Positions 34,050 to 42,660 of a stretch of DNA of 49,152 nucleotides are shown here, piece by piece. The notes beneath the pieces were generated by a model. That model saw nothing but the letters and a program-made list of their open reading frames with translations, was not told where the DNA came from and searched no databases. The stretch is from contig WLMZ01000013.1 of NCBI GenBank assembly GCA_009726095.1, positions 1 to 49,152 on the forward strand. The letters run 5' to 3'. Within the stretch, counting starts at the first letter, position 1; the number at the start of each line of letters is the position of its first letter. Made by a program: the position numbers and the translations under genes. This stretch comes from Actinomycetota bacterium. Lineage in GTDB: Bacteria; Actinomycetota; Acidimicrobiia; Acidimicrobiales; Ilumatobacteraceae.

Positions 34050-35672
34050 ATGACCACAATTGACACCGCATCGCACGCCGCTTCTTCGGACGCTGGCGTA
34101 GGTCGCGCCCTTTCGACCGTCGCCGCCTGGGCAACCACCAGCGACCACAAGCGGCTCGGTCGTTTGCTGATCGTGATGGGCCTGTTGGCGTTGCTCGCCA
34201 TCTCCCTCATCGGCGGACTGCTGGGCTTCGAACGCATCGACGCCACCTCCACCGTGCTCAACGCGAACAGCATCACGCAGTTGTTCGCCCTGAACCGCGT
34301 CGGCCTGGCCTTCTTCGTGGTGGTGCCCATCATGCTCGGCCTCGCCGTGGCGGTTGTGCCGCTGCAGCTCGGAGCTCGTTCGCTGGCCTTTCCCCGTACG
34401 GCCTCGGCCGGATTCTGGGCGTGGTTGTTCGGTATGACCCTGGTCATCATCTCCATCGCCGCCAATGGCGGCCCTGGCGGCGGTGCCCCCAAGTTCGTTG
34501 CGCTGTTCATCGCCTCCTACGGCGTGATGCTGGCGGGCCTCGTGGCCATTGCGGTCTCGGTCGCCACGAGCGTGCTCACCACCCGTGCCCCCGGCATGAA
34601 CATGCGCCGGGTTCCGCTGTTCAGCTGGTCGGCCCTTGTCAGTGCTCTCGGCCTGTTGCTGGTGCTGCCGGTTGCCATCGGCGCGGTGATCTACCTGTAC
34701 CTCAGCTATCGCTATAACAAGGTGCCCTTCGGTGGCAACACCGGCGTGCTGCAGTGGCTGGGTTTCTCGCTGTCGCAGCCCACCACGTTCCTGTATGTGC
34801 TGCCCGCCATCGGTTTCGCCGCCGAGATCATTCCCGTCACCGCCCGCCGGCGCATGCCCATGCGCACTGTCGTGCTGGCCGGACTTGCGCTGGTCGGCGT
34901 CGCTGCGCTGGGCGGCGTCACGCAAAGCGAGCAGATCCTGCCCTGGGCGGGCAAGGGCCTGAACCTCGATCAGTTCGGCACCAAGTTCGCCGACCTGCTC
35001 AACTATGCGTTCTTCATGGCGCTGCCGGTGCTCGGTGTGCTGCTGGTGCTCTTGATCGGTCCGCTGGCGTTCAAGGGGTCGCGACCCAAGATCACCTCGC
35101 CGTTCCTGTTCGGCTTCTTCGGACTCGGCATGATCCTGGTCGGCATGCTCGGTGCGCTGGTCAATGGCGTCACCGATCTCGGCCTGCGCGGCACGGTGTT
35201 TGAAGAGGGCGTCTACACCTACATCTGCTACGGCGCCGTGCTCGCCGGTATGGGTGCCACGGCGTACTGGGGGCCCAAGTTGTGGGGCCGCCGCCTGCCC
35301 GAAAACAAGCTCATCGGGTTGGCGCTGCTCGGCACGCTCGCCACGGTGCTGTCCTCGCTGCCGTACTTCATTGCAGGCTTTGCCGATCAGCCCGCTGGTT
35401 CGATCACCTTCGATTACTCGGGCCCACAGAACCTCTGGAACGTGCTCGTCACCGTTGGCCACGTCGCCATGCTGGTCACGGTGTTCAGCTTCCTCGGTGT
35501 TGCCGTCGGAGGTTTCCGCCGCGGTCAGGTGGCCGGCGATGACCCGTGGGATGCACAGACCCTCGAGTGGGCAACCTCGTCGCCCGCACCGGTCAACAAC
35601 TTCGCAGATGTCCACTCGGTCACTTCAGCCGAACCGCTACTCGACCTCAAGCCCACCGGGGGGAACTCCTGA
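34050..35672 (+). CDS. Ligand-less paralogue of heme-copper oxidase subunit I
   Basis: 540 residues, about 12 membrane helices, colinear with the CtaD encoded at 38710. Homology shows in TSDHKRLGRLL (CtaD TVDHKKLGIMY), VVPLQLGARSLAFPR (CtaD LVPLQIGARDVAFPR), TTRAPGMNMRRVPLFSW (CtaD NMRAPGMSLMKMPIFTW), YVLPAIGFAAEIIPV and the C-terminal DDPWDAQTLEWATSSP. Each metal-ligand position differs: N82 for the helix-II heme His, Q243 for the CuB His and F247 for the cross-linked Tyr, S293/E294 for the His pair, G387/Y389 for the two helix-X His. Only four histidines exist in the whole protein. It cannot bind heme or CuB in the known way, so a structural or regulatory role is likely. The start is the ATG at 34050; 33888-34049 upstream shows no clear promoter. 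Confidence 0.85.
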   Translation: MTTIDTASHAASSDAGVGRALSTVAAWATTSDHKRLGRLLIVMGLLALLAISLIGGLLGFERIDATSTVLNANSITQLFALNRVGLAFFVVVPIMLGLAVAVVPLQLGARSLAFPRTASAGFWAWLFGMTLVIISIAANGGPGGGAPKFVALFIASYGVMLAGLVAIAVSVATSVLTTRAPGMNMRRVPLFSWSALVSALGLLLVLPVAIGAVIYLYLSYRYNKVPFGGNTGVLQWLGFSLSQPTTFLYVLPAIGFAAEIIPVTARRRMPMRTVVLAGLALVGVAALGGVTQSEQILPWAGKGLNLDQFGTKFADLLNYAFFMALPVLGVLLVLLIGPLAFKGSRPKITSPFLFGFFGLGMILVGMLGALVNGVTDLGLRGTVFEEGVYTYICYGAVLAGMGATAYWGPKLWGRRLPENKLIGLALLGTLATVLSSLPYFIAGFADQPAGSITFDYSGPQNLWNVLVTVGHVAMLVTVFSFLGVAVGGFRRGQVAGDDPWDAQTLEWATSSPAPVNNFADVHSVTSAEPLLDLKPTGGNS

Positions 35673-36262
35673 TGCTTGCTCTTCCACCGGCTCCCGAACC
35701 GGCGCCACGCCGCCAGATGTTCGTGGGTACTTCGCTCGCTGCAGTGGCCGGCGCCATGCTCATCGGCGGGATGCTCGCCCTGTGGCTGCGCTTCCGTGAC
35801 CTCGCCATCGCCGGCCCCGATCATCGTTGGCTTCCGAAGAACGTCACCATCCCCGAGGTCGCCAGCAACATCATGCTGCTCAGCTTCGTCGGCGTGTGCA
35901 TCTTCGCCCAGTGGGCCGTGTACGCCGCTCGTCGCAATGACAAGCAGCACGTCGGCATCGCGTTGGGCCTCACCGCCCTGCTCGGCCTGGCCGTCATCAA
36001 CGCGCAGATCACGGTCTACGTGCAGATGGGTCTCCCCGTGAGCGACACCACCGGCAGTGCCTATGGGGTCATGTTCTACGCCGTCACCGGCACCATGCTG
36101 GTGCTGTTCATCGTTGGCATCGTGTTCTCGATGGTCACTGCGTTCCGCTACCTCGGCGGCCGCACGAGCGATCGTGAGATCGTCACCGCCCACGCCATCT
36201 ACTGGTACTTCATCGCCGCAGCGTTCAGCATGCTGTGGTTCGTGGTCTACGTCACAAAGTGA
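35672..36262 (+). CDS. Membrane protein resembling cytochrome oxidase subunit III, diverged
   Basis: 196 residues with five likely helices. The start RRQMFVGTSLAAVAGAMLIG aligns by eye with the first helix of CtaE (KLAMWMFLGSECLLFGGLIS), and the end HAIYWYFIAAAFSMLWFVVY with CtaE IGLYWHFVDIVWIIIFTLVY; the conserved His-Phe-Val-Asp there reads Tyr-Phe-Ile-Ala. So it looks like a subunit III paralogue that has lost family-conserved polar residues. Its ATG shares a base with the stop of the subunit I paralogue (TGATG), so both are co-translated and probably form one complex. Confidence 0.7.
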   Translation: MLALPPAPEPAPRRQMFVGTSLAAVAGAMLIGGMLALWLRFRDLAIAGPDHRWLPKNVTIPEVASNIMLLSFVGVCIFAQWAVYAARRNDKQHVGIALGLTALLGLAVINAQITVYVQMGLPVSDTTGSAYGVMFYAVTGTMLVLFIVGIVFSMVTAFRYLGGRTSDREIVTAHAIYWYFIAAAFSMLWFVVYVTK

Positions 36263-36276
36263 GCAGGTAGCAGCAA

Positions 36277-37407
36277 ATGTTCACCACCGGATCAAAACTG
36301 TTCATCGGCGCCACCACGTTGGCCGTCGTTGGTGCACTCATCTTCGGCATCACGCAGAGCGACTCCAAGCTCGGCACGATCGGCCTCGTGTCGGCGGCCA
36401 TCGCGTTGGTGTTCCTGATGGGCATCAACTTCTGGGTGCGCGACAGCAACGTGTCGCCCACCGATACCGCCGCCCTGACCACCGCGCCCGCCAGCCATGA
36501 GGCGCCACCGCGCAGCATGTGGCCAATGGTCGCTGCCCTCGGCGTCGCGCTCATCCCCGTTGGTCTGGTCGTCGGCCGGGCCATCACCTGGATGGCGGTC
36601 ATCGTGATCCTCGTCGCCACCGTCGAGTGGATGGTGCAGTCCTGGAGCGAGCGGGCCTCGGCAGACTCGGCGTACAACGCCAGCATCCGCAAGCGCATCA
36701 TGCACCCGCTCGAACTGCCAGTGCTTGGTGCGCTCGGTCTGGGTCTCATCATCTTTTCCTTCTCGCGCATCATGCTGCGCCTGCCCGCTGCAGCAGGCGC
36801 CATCGCCTTCGGCGCCGTGGCATCCATCGTGTTGCTGTTCGGGTCGTTGCTGGCTGCAAAGCGCACTGTCGGCCGCTCGGTGGTCGGCACCTTGTGCACC
36901 ATCGGCGCCGTGGGCATCATCGGGTTCGGTGTCACCAGCGCCATTGCTGGTGGACGCGAGATCGTCAAGCACGAGATCCCCTCGTTCGCCGAGGGCACCT
37001 GCGGCACCGAGCACGGTGAGGCAGACCACAATGCTTCACGCGCCATCGCCCTGAAGTCGAATCTTGCCGCCACCATCGTGTTGCAGAACGGCACCCTGCA
37101 CGCCGACGTCATCGGCGTGATCGGCGCGAAGACCACCATCACGTTGGGCCGTTCGACCAACTCCTACATCCGCTTTGTGAACCTGGACGACGACAAGCAC
37201 CGTCTGGTCGCCGACCTCGGTGTGGACGAGGTCAACATCAACGGAACCGCCACCAAGGTGCCCCAGCAGAGCTGCACACAGGCCGTCGGCAAGGATGGCG
37301 CACAGTTCCTGGTGCTGCGTCCGACCCGACCCTCGTTCTCGTCTACCACCCCCTTCACGCTCAGCGTGCCCGGCGTCGACAGCACCATCACCATCGAGGT
37401 GCCGTGA
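36277..37407 (+). CDS. Subunit IV-like membrane protein with C-terminal cupredoxin-like tail
   Basis: 376 residues. The N-terminal half has about seven helices; its first 60 residues (GSKLFIGATTLAVVGALIFG, then GTIGLVSAAIALVFLMG) resemble the start of actinobacterial cytochrome oxidase subunit IV. From about residue 245 comes an extracytoplasmic domain with SLSVP-type strands, TNSYIRFVNLDDDKHRLVAD and a QQSCTQ loop, which suggests a cupredoxin-like fold. A His and a Cys are present but the CuA set (HxxxC, CxxxH, Met) is not. It lies 14 bp after the subunit III-like gene and 77 bp before ctaC. The family assignment is by eye and tentative. Confidence 0.6.
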   Translation: MFTTGSKLFIGATTLAVVGALIFGITQSDSKLGTIGLVSAAIALVFLMGINFWVRDSNVSPTDTAALTTAPASHEAPPRSMWPMVAALGVALIPVGLVVGRAITWMAVIVILVATVEWMVQSWSERASADSAYNASIRKRIMHPLELPVLGALGLGLIIFSFSRIMLRLPAAAGAIAFGAVASIVLLFGSLLAAKRTVGRSVVGTLCTIGAVGIIGFGVTSAIAGGREIVKHEIPSFAEGTCGTEHGEADHNASRAIALKSNLAATIVLQNGTLHADVIGVIGAKTTITLGRSTNSYIRFVNLDDDKHRLVADLGVDEVNINGTATKVPQQSCTQAVGKDGAQFLVLRPTRPSFSSTTPFTLSVPGVDSTITIEVP

Positions 37408-37484
37408 GACACCCATCGGCGATAACGCAGCCCGGAGCGCATTTGACTACCGTTGCCCACGTGCAGAATCAGTCGGGAGACTCG

Positions 37485-38696
37485 ATGACAACCAATCAGA
37501 CGCGCCACCGTCGCTGGGCGCTGCCGCTCGCAGGCTTCGGTGCCCTGGTCGTCCTCAGCGGCTGCGCCAAAGATGCTCCGCAGGACACCTGGCAGCCCGC
37601 CGGTGACAACGCCCGCAAGATCGACAACTTGCAGCAGCCGGTGTTCATGATCGCTGGCCTCGTGCTCGTCATCGTTGCAGCGGTGGTCGGTTATTGCGTT
37701 TTCAAGTTCCGCGACAAGGGCCAGGCCATCCCCCAGCAATCGCACGGAAAGCCGGCGCTCGAGATCGCCCTCACCATCATCCCGGCGCTCATCCTCGTCG
37801 GTATCGGTATCCCCACCGTCAACACGTTGTTCAAGTTGGCCAAGACCAGCGATACACAGTGCGTGGTCAACGTCACGGGCCAGCAGTGGTGGTGGGAATA
37901 CGACTACCCCGTGCAGGACGGCTGCGGCGGCATTTCGGCCCCCATCGTCACCAGCGGACAGTTGGTCATCCCTGCGGGCCAAAAGGTGTTGTTGCGCATC
38001 TCCAGCCGCGATGTCATCCACTCGTACTGGATCCCCAAGCTCAACGGCAAGCGCGATGCTGTGCCGGGTCGCGTGCAGACTCTGCGCCTCCAGGCCGATC
38101 AGCCCGGCATCTACGCCGGCCAGTGCACCGAGTTCTGCGGCCTGTCGCACGCCTATATGCGCATGGAGGCGGTCTCGCTTGACGCCGCCGGTTTCAAGTC
38201 ATGGGTCGAGAATCAGCTTGCGCCCTACGAAGCGCCGGCTGCAGGTTCTACGGCCAGTCAGGGTGAGGCACTCTTCGTCTCCCAGTGCAGTCGCTGCCAT
38301 CAGGTCAACGGCATCCTCGGCGCTGATGGCACGCCCGTCATCAGCCGTCCCGACAAGTACGTGTACTCGGGAGCCGTGCCCAACCTCACCAACCTGATGA
38401 CCCGCACCACCTTTGCCGGTGCTGCGTACGACCTGATGACGCAGGACTGCAAGACAGCGCTCTGGAACACGCCGTCGGCTCAGTTCAGCGCCAAGTATCT
38501 CGAAGGTGTCTCGCCCGAGTGCCTCGATACGGTGCAGCTGCGCCAGTGGTTGCGCAATGCACCCGCGAAGAAGCCGATGTATGCCGACCCCGCCAAACTC
38601 GTCGAGACCGGCGGCAAGTACCGTGGCATGCCGAATCTTGGACTGACCGAGGACCAAATTGACAAACTCATCAGCTACCTCACCGAGCGGAAGTAA
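37485..38696 (+). CDS. ctaC: Cytochrome c oxidase subunit II fused to cytochrome c (caa3-type)
   Basis: A 403-residue lipoprotein (lipobox VLSGC, Cys27) with two membrane helices (about 52-75 and 90-115). The CuA domain carries H179, C214, E216, C218, H222 and M225 and the aromatic WWWEYDY patch. A C-terminal cytochrome c domain has the heme motif CSRCH (C268, C271, H272) and a Met candidate in YRGMPNLG; an insert of about 90 residues with two cysteines lies between them. It takes electrons from cytochrome c or the bc1 complex to the CtaD centre. The ATG at 37485 is preceded by GGGAGA; the frame is open further upstream. ctaD follows after 13 bp. Confidence 0.94.
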   Translation: MTTNQTRHRRWALPLAGFGALVVLSGCAKDAPQDTWQPAGDNARKIDNLQQPVFMIAGLVLVIVAAVVGYCVFKFRDKGQAIPQQSHGKPALEIALTIIPALILVGIGIPTVNTLFKLAKTSDTQCVVNVTGQQWWWEYDYPVQDGCGGISAPIVTSGQLVIPAGQKVLLRISSRDVIHSYWIPKLNGKRDAVPGRVQTLRLQADQPGIYAGQCTEFCGLSHAYMRMEAVSLDAAGFKSWVENQLAPYEAPAAGSTASQGEALFVSQCSRCHQVNGILGADGTPVISRPDKYVYSGAVPNLTNLMTRTTFAGAAYDLMTQDCKTALWNTPSAQFSAKYLEGVSPECLDTVQLRQWLRNAPAKKPMYADPAKLVETGGKYRGMPNLGLTEDQIDKLISYLTERK

Positions 38697-38709
38697 CGGA
38701 GCAACGTAG

Positions 38710-40710
38710 ATGGCTATTTCCGAACGTCCCTCAGTCCCCGCACTCGCCGGCAACGGCGGGTCAGCGTATGTGACCCCGAGCAGCTCCATGGGCGTGTTCC
38801 GTCGCCCCGTGTCCACCACCGGTTGGCGGTCATGGGTCTTTACGGTGGACCACAAAAAGCTCGGCATCATGTACGGCGTCGTCGCAATGACCTTCTTCGT
38901 CATCGGCGGTTGCGAGGCGCTGCTCATCCGCTTGCAGCTCGCGGCACCGAACAACAAAGTGCTCAGCGCAGGCGCCTACAACCAGATGTTCACGATGCAC
39001 GCCACCACCATGGTGTTCCTCTTCGTGATGCCCATGGCGGCCGCCTTCGCCAACTATCTCGTGCCGCTGCAGATCGGCGCTCGTGACGTTGCGTTCCCCC
39101 GCCTGAACGCCTTTGGCTTTTGGTGCTTCCTGTTCGGTGGCATCTTCTTGAACACCTCATGGTTCCTCGGTGGCGCCTCCGACTCCGGTTGGTTCGCCTA
39201 TGCCCCCAACACCAGCGTGGCGTTCTCGCCCAGCCATGGCGTCGACTTCTGGGCACTCGGTCTGCAGATCACCGGTATCGCATCGCTCACCGGCGCCATC
39301 AACCTGATCGTCACCGTGCTGAACATGCGTGCACCCGGCATGAGCCTGATGAAGATGCCCATCTTCACCTGGATGATCCTGGTCGTGCAGTTCCTGTTGT
39401 TGTTCGCCATCCCGGTCATCACCGTGGCGCTGTTCCTGCTCAGCTTCCAGCGCAACTTCGGCGCAGCGTTCTTCAGCGTTGAAAAGGGCGCTGACCCACT
39501 GCTCTGGCAACACCTGTTCTGGATCTTCGGCCATCCGGAGGTCTATATCCTTGTGCTACCTGCCTTCGGCATCGTCAGCGAGGTGCTGCCGGTGTTCTCG
39601 AAGAAGCCGCTGTTCGGATACAAGTTCGTCGTCTTCTCCGGTGCTGCCATCGGCTTTCTCGGCTGGGGCGTGTGGGCCCACCACATGTTCGCCAGCGGCC
39701 TCGGCCCGGTCAGCGTCGCGGTGTTCTCGGTGGCCACGATGGCCATCGCCCTACCCACGGGCGTGAAGATCGTCAACTGGACCATGACCCTGTGGGGCGG
39801 CAAGCTGAGCTTCACGACCGCGATGTTGTTCGCCACCGGGCTCATCATCGAGTTCACCATCGGCGGCCTCTCGGGCGTGACTCACGCCGTGTCACCATCA
39901 GACACCCAGCAGACCGACACCTACTACATCGTGGCCCACTTCCACTACGTGCTCTTCGGCGGGGCGGTGTTCGGTCTGTTCGCCGGCTTCTACTACTGGT
40001 GGCCGAAGGTCTTCGGCAAGCTCCTCAACGAGCGCCTCGGCAAGTGGAACTTCTGGCTGATGGTCATCGGCATGAACCTGACCTTTGGCCCCATGCACAT
40101 CCTGGGCCTGCAGGGTCAGCCGCGTCGTATGCAGGTCTGGACCGACTTCCGTGCCGGCGAGGGTTTCTTCAACCTCGCCTTCTGGAACCGGGTGGCCAGC
40201 GTTGGCTCGTTCGTGCTCGCCCTGGGCATCTTGTTCTTCCTGATCAACGTGCTGTACACGGCGAAGAAGGCCGAGATCGCCCCCCTCGATCCCTGGGATG
40301 CGCGCAGTCTCGAGTGGATGACCACCAGCCCGCCGAAGGAGCACAACTTCGACGCCATCCCGCACGTGCATGAACTCGACGAGTTCTTCCACCGCAAGTA
40401 CGAAGAGGACGAGGCCACCGGCGAGATTCGCCAGATCGCCACGTACGAAGACATCATGGCCGAAGAGATGGCTCATGCCGACAAGCATTTCCACATGCCG
40501 TCGCCGTCGTACTGGCCGATCATCTTGGCGCTCGGCCTGCCCATCGTTGCCTACGGCATCATCTTCCAGCGCATCCTCGCCGTTGGTGGTGCCGTGGTGA
40601 TCCTGCTGGCCATGTTCGGCTGGTCCCTCGAGCCATCTGTGGCTGACGAATCCGACTACGAACCACCAACTGACGGTGGCACCACGAAGGAGTTGGCGAC
40701 CCTTGGCTGA
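38710..40710 (+). CDS. ctaD: Cytochrome c oxidase subunit I
   Basis: A 666-residue heme-copper oxidase catalytic subunit. All ligands are present: H97 in MHATTM (low-spin heme), H275 and Y279 in HPEVY (CuB and the cross-linked Tyr), H324-H325 (CuB), H410 and H412 in HFHY (high-spin and low-spin hemes), which makes it a type A1 proton-pumping oxidase. Beyond the usual 12 helices there is a C-terminal extension of about 120 residues with an acidic His-rich loop and two helices (SYWPIILALGLPIVAYGIIF). The stop overlaps the ctaE start by 8 bases. It is the functional counterpart of the ligand-less protein at 34050. Confidence 0.97.
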   Translation: MAISERPSVPALAGNGGSAYVTPSSSMGVFRRPVSTTGWRSWVFTVDHKKLGIMYGVVAMTFFVIGGCEALLIRLQLAAPNNKVLSAGAYNQMFTMHATTMVFLFVMPMAAAFANYLVPLQIGARDVAFPRLNAFGFWCFLFGGIFLNTSWFLGGASDSGWFAYAPNTSVAFSPSHGVDFWALGLQITGIASLTGAINLIVTVLNMRAPGMSLMKMPIFTWMILVVQFLLLFAIPVITVALFLLSFQRNFGAAFFSVEKGADPLLWQHLFWIFGHPEVYILVLPAFGIVSEVLPVFSKKPLFGYKFVVFSGAAIGFLGWGVWAHHMFASGLGPVSVAVFSVATMAIALPTGVKIVNWTMTLWGGKLSFTTAMLFATGLIIEFTIGGLSGVTHAVSPSDTQQTDTYYIVAHFHYVLFGGAVFGLFAGFYYWWPKVFGKLLNERLGKWNFWLMVIGMNLTFGPMHILGLQGQPRRMQVWTDFRAGEGFFNLAFWNRVASVGSFVLALGILFFLINVLYTAKKAEIAPLDPWDARSLEWMTTSPPKEHNFDAIPHVHELDEFFHRKYEEDEATGEIRQIATYEDIMAEEMAHADKHFHMPSPSYWPIILALGLPIVAYGIIFQRILAVGGAVVILLAMFGWSLEPSVADESDYEPPTDGGTTKELATLG

Positions 40711-41329
40711 CACAGCGCTCGACTCACCCGCCACCGCAGGTCACGACGACCACGCCGCGGGTCACGCCACCAGTACCGGCTTGTCCAACAACAAGCTCGC
40801 CATGTGGATGTTCCTGGGCAGCGAATGCCTGCTGTTCGGCGGCCTCATCTCCACCTACATGCTGTACCGCGGACGTCACGAGGGTTCGCCCACACCGTCG
40901 CAGCTGTACAACATCCCGCTCACCTCGATCAGCTCGTTCGTGCTGCTGATGAGCTCGCTCACGATGGTGCTCGCCGTGTCCGCCGCACAACGACGCGACG
41001 ACCGCAACACCACGACCTGGCTCACCGTCACCGCCCTGCTCGGCGCAACCTTCGTTGGTGCGCAGGTGTTCGAGTTCACCGAGTTCGTGCACGAGGGACT
41101 TGGCTTCACCACCAACCTGTTCGGCTCGAGCTTCTTCACCCTCACCGGGTTCCACGGCGTCCACGTGACCGTGGGCATCATCATGCTGATGGCGCTCGTA
41201 GGCATCATCAGCCGCAGCAAGTTCCCCGGTGACAAGGCCGAAGTCGTCGAGATGATCGGCCTGTACTGGCACTTCGTCGACATCGTGTGGATCATCATCT
41301 TCACCCTCGTCTACCTGATTCCGTCCTGA
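40703..41329 (+). CDS. ctaE: Cytochrome c oxidase subunit III
   Basis: 208 residues, five helices. Conserved blocks: KLAMWMFLGSECLLFGGLIS, SSFVLLMSSLTMVLA, EFTEFVHEGLGFTTNLFGS, FFTLTGFHGVHVTVG and YWHFVDIVWIIIF. The TTG at 40703 is taken as start since AAGGAG lies 10 bp before it and it overlaps ctaD; the alternative GTG at 40676 sits deep inside ctaD. The His-rich N-terminus (DDHAAGHATS) is shared with the next gene. Confidence 0.92.
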   Translation: MADTALDSPATAGHDDHAAGHATSTGLSNNKLAMWMFLGSECLLFGGLISTYMLYRGRHEGSPTPSQLYNIPLTSISSFVLLMSSLTMVLAVSAAQRRDDRNTTTWLTVTALLGATFVGAQVFEFTEFVHEGLGFTTNLFGSSFFTLTGFHGVHVTVGIIMLMALVGIISRSKFPGDKAEVVEMIGLYWHFVDIVWIIIFTLVYLIPS

Positions 41330-41339
41330 GGTCATCACC

Positions 41340-41702
41340 ATGAGCACAGCACACGCACTCGCAGTCGACGACGCCGCACCGGGCGACGATGCCGCACACG
41401 CCGACGGTGGACACCACGAGCACGCCCACGGCCTGACCGACCTTGGCTACGTCAAGGTCGCCATCTTCCTGGCGGTGTTGACCGGCATGGAAGTGTCGCT
41501 CACCTATGTGCACATCGGTGCGTTCTTCATGCCGATCCTGCTCATCTTGATGGTGGTCAAGTTCGTCACGGTCGTGAGCTATTTCATGCATCTCAAGTTC
41601 GACAACAAGATCTTCAGCTGGTTGTTCTACTCCGGGTTGATCCTTGCGCTCGGCGTCTATCTCGCTGCGCTCTGCACGTTTCAATTTTTCGCCGGCAACT
41701 GA
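41340..41702 (+). CDS. ctaF: Cytochrome c oxidase subunit IV (COX4_pro / CtaF type)
   Basis: 120 residues with three helices, matching the small prokaryotic subunit IV: a His-rich N-terminus, KVAIFLAVLTGMEVSLTYV, FFMPILLILMVVKFVTVVSY and FMHLKFDNKIFSWLFYSG. It stabilises the oxidase in related systems. It lies 10 bp after ctaE and 15 bp before the CtaG-type gene. Confidence 0.9.
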   Translation: MSTAHALAVDDAAPGDDAAHADGGHHEHAHGLTDLGYVKVAIFLAVLTGMEVSLTYVHIGAFFMPILLILMVVKFVTVVSYFMHLKFDNKIFSWLFYSGLILALGVYLAALCTFQFFAGN

Positions 41703-41717
41703 GTCGTTGAGGAGGCC

Positions 41718-42659
41718 ATGATGTTGGCCACATTCGATATCACCGCAGATCCGTGGGCGTATCACTTCCACCCCGAGGTGTGGGCAATCATCGTGTTCCT
41801 CGTCGGCGCATGGTTCTACGCCACCCGGGTGATCGGGCCGCGTGCCGTTGCGCCGGGGGCCGTGGTCGTCACCCGTCGGCAGACCGTGTATTTCGTGTGC
41901 ACCATCATCATGCTCTGGGCCGCCAGCGACTGGCCCATTCACGATGTCGGCGAGACGTACCTGTACTCGGTGCACATGTTCCAGCACATGATTCTGGCGT
42001 ACTTCCTGCCGCCGCTCGCACTGATCGCCACCCCTGAATGGTTGTTGCGCATCATCGTCGGCCAGGCCAGGGGCTATCGGGTGGTGCGCTTCATGAGCAA
42101 GCCCGCCGTTGCCGGCGTGCTTTTCAATCTCACGGTGATGGTCACCCACATTCCCGGCGTCGTCAACACCTCAACCGTCAACGGCCCGCTGCACTACACG
42201 TTGCACTTCCTGTTGGTGATGTCGTCCCTGCTCATGTGGATGCCGGTCATCGGACCGTTCAGGGAACTGCACATCAGCTACCCCGCGAAGATGGGCTACC
42301 TGTTCCTGCAGAGCATCGTTCCAACCGTGCCGGCCGGCTGGCTCACCTTTGCCGAGGGACCGGTGTACAAGCACTACAACATCCCCGTGCGGGTGTGGGG
42401 CCTCAGCGTGGCCAACGATCAGCAGATCGCCGGTGCGATCATGAAAGTCGGTGGCTCGTTCTACCTGTGGGGCATCATCATCTACATGTACTTCGGCCCG
42501 TACAAGGACGGCAGCGGGCTGGACCAGAGCTACCTGCGCCGAAACAAGGCACAGCGTGCCGAACACGTCGATGCTGTGGACACGCCGCTCACCTACGAGC
42601 AGGTCACCGAGGCCTTCGGCCGTACACCCGCGGCGGCAGAACCCGAGCGCTCGAGCTAG
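41718..42659 (+). CDS. ctaG: Cytochrome c oxidase assembly factor CtaG (caa3_CtaG family)
   Basis: 313 residues, about seven helices, of the CtaG family linked to CuB insertion or assembly in caa3 oxidases. Conserved His/Met-rich membrane segments are seen: YHFHPEVW at the start, DWPIHDVGETYLYSVHMFQH near 76-95, VTHIPGV, and LHYTLHFLLVMSSLLMWMPV. A GAGGAGG ribosome site precedes the ATG at 41718. Last gene of the oxidase operon; it abuts the stop of the converging ABC permease gene with one base between. Confidence 0.88.
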   Translation: MMLATFDITADPWAYHFHPEVWAIIVFLVGAWFYATRVIGPRAVAPGAVVVTRRQTVYFVCTIIMLWAASDWPIHDVGETYLYSVHMFQHMILAYFLPPLALIATPEWLLRIIVGQARGYRVVRFMSKPAVAGVLFNLTVMVTHIPGVVNTSTVNGPLHYTLHFLLVMSSLLMWMPVIGPFRELHISYPAKMGYLFLQSIVPTVPAGWLTFAEGPVYKHYNIPVRVWGLSVANDQQIAGAIMKVGGSFYLWGIIIYMYFGPYKDGSGLDQSYLRRNKAQRAEHVDAVDTPLTYEQVTEAFGRTPAAAEPERSS

Positions 42660-42660
42660 C

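Noticed and set aside
32925..35615. An 896-codon open frame on the minus strand opposite ctaB and the subunit I paralogue
   Set aside because: The translation is a long run rich in His, Gln, Asp, Gly and Arg without motifs, typical of the antisense frame of membrane-protein genes in GC-rich DNA; the plus strand carries clear families.
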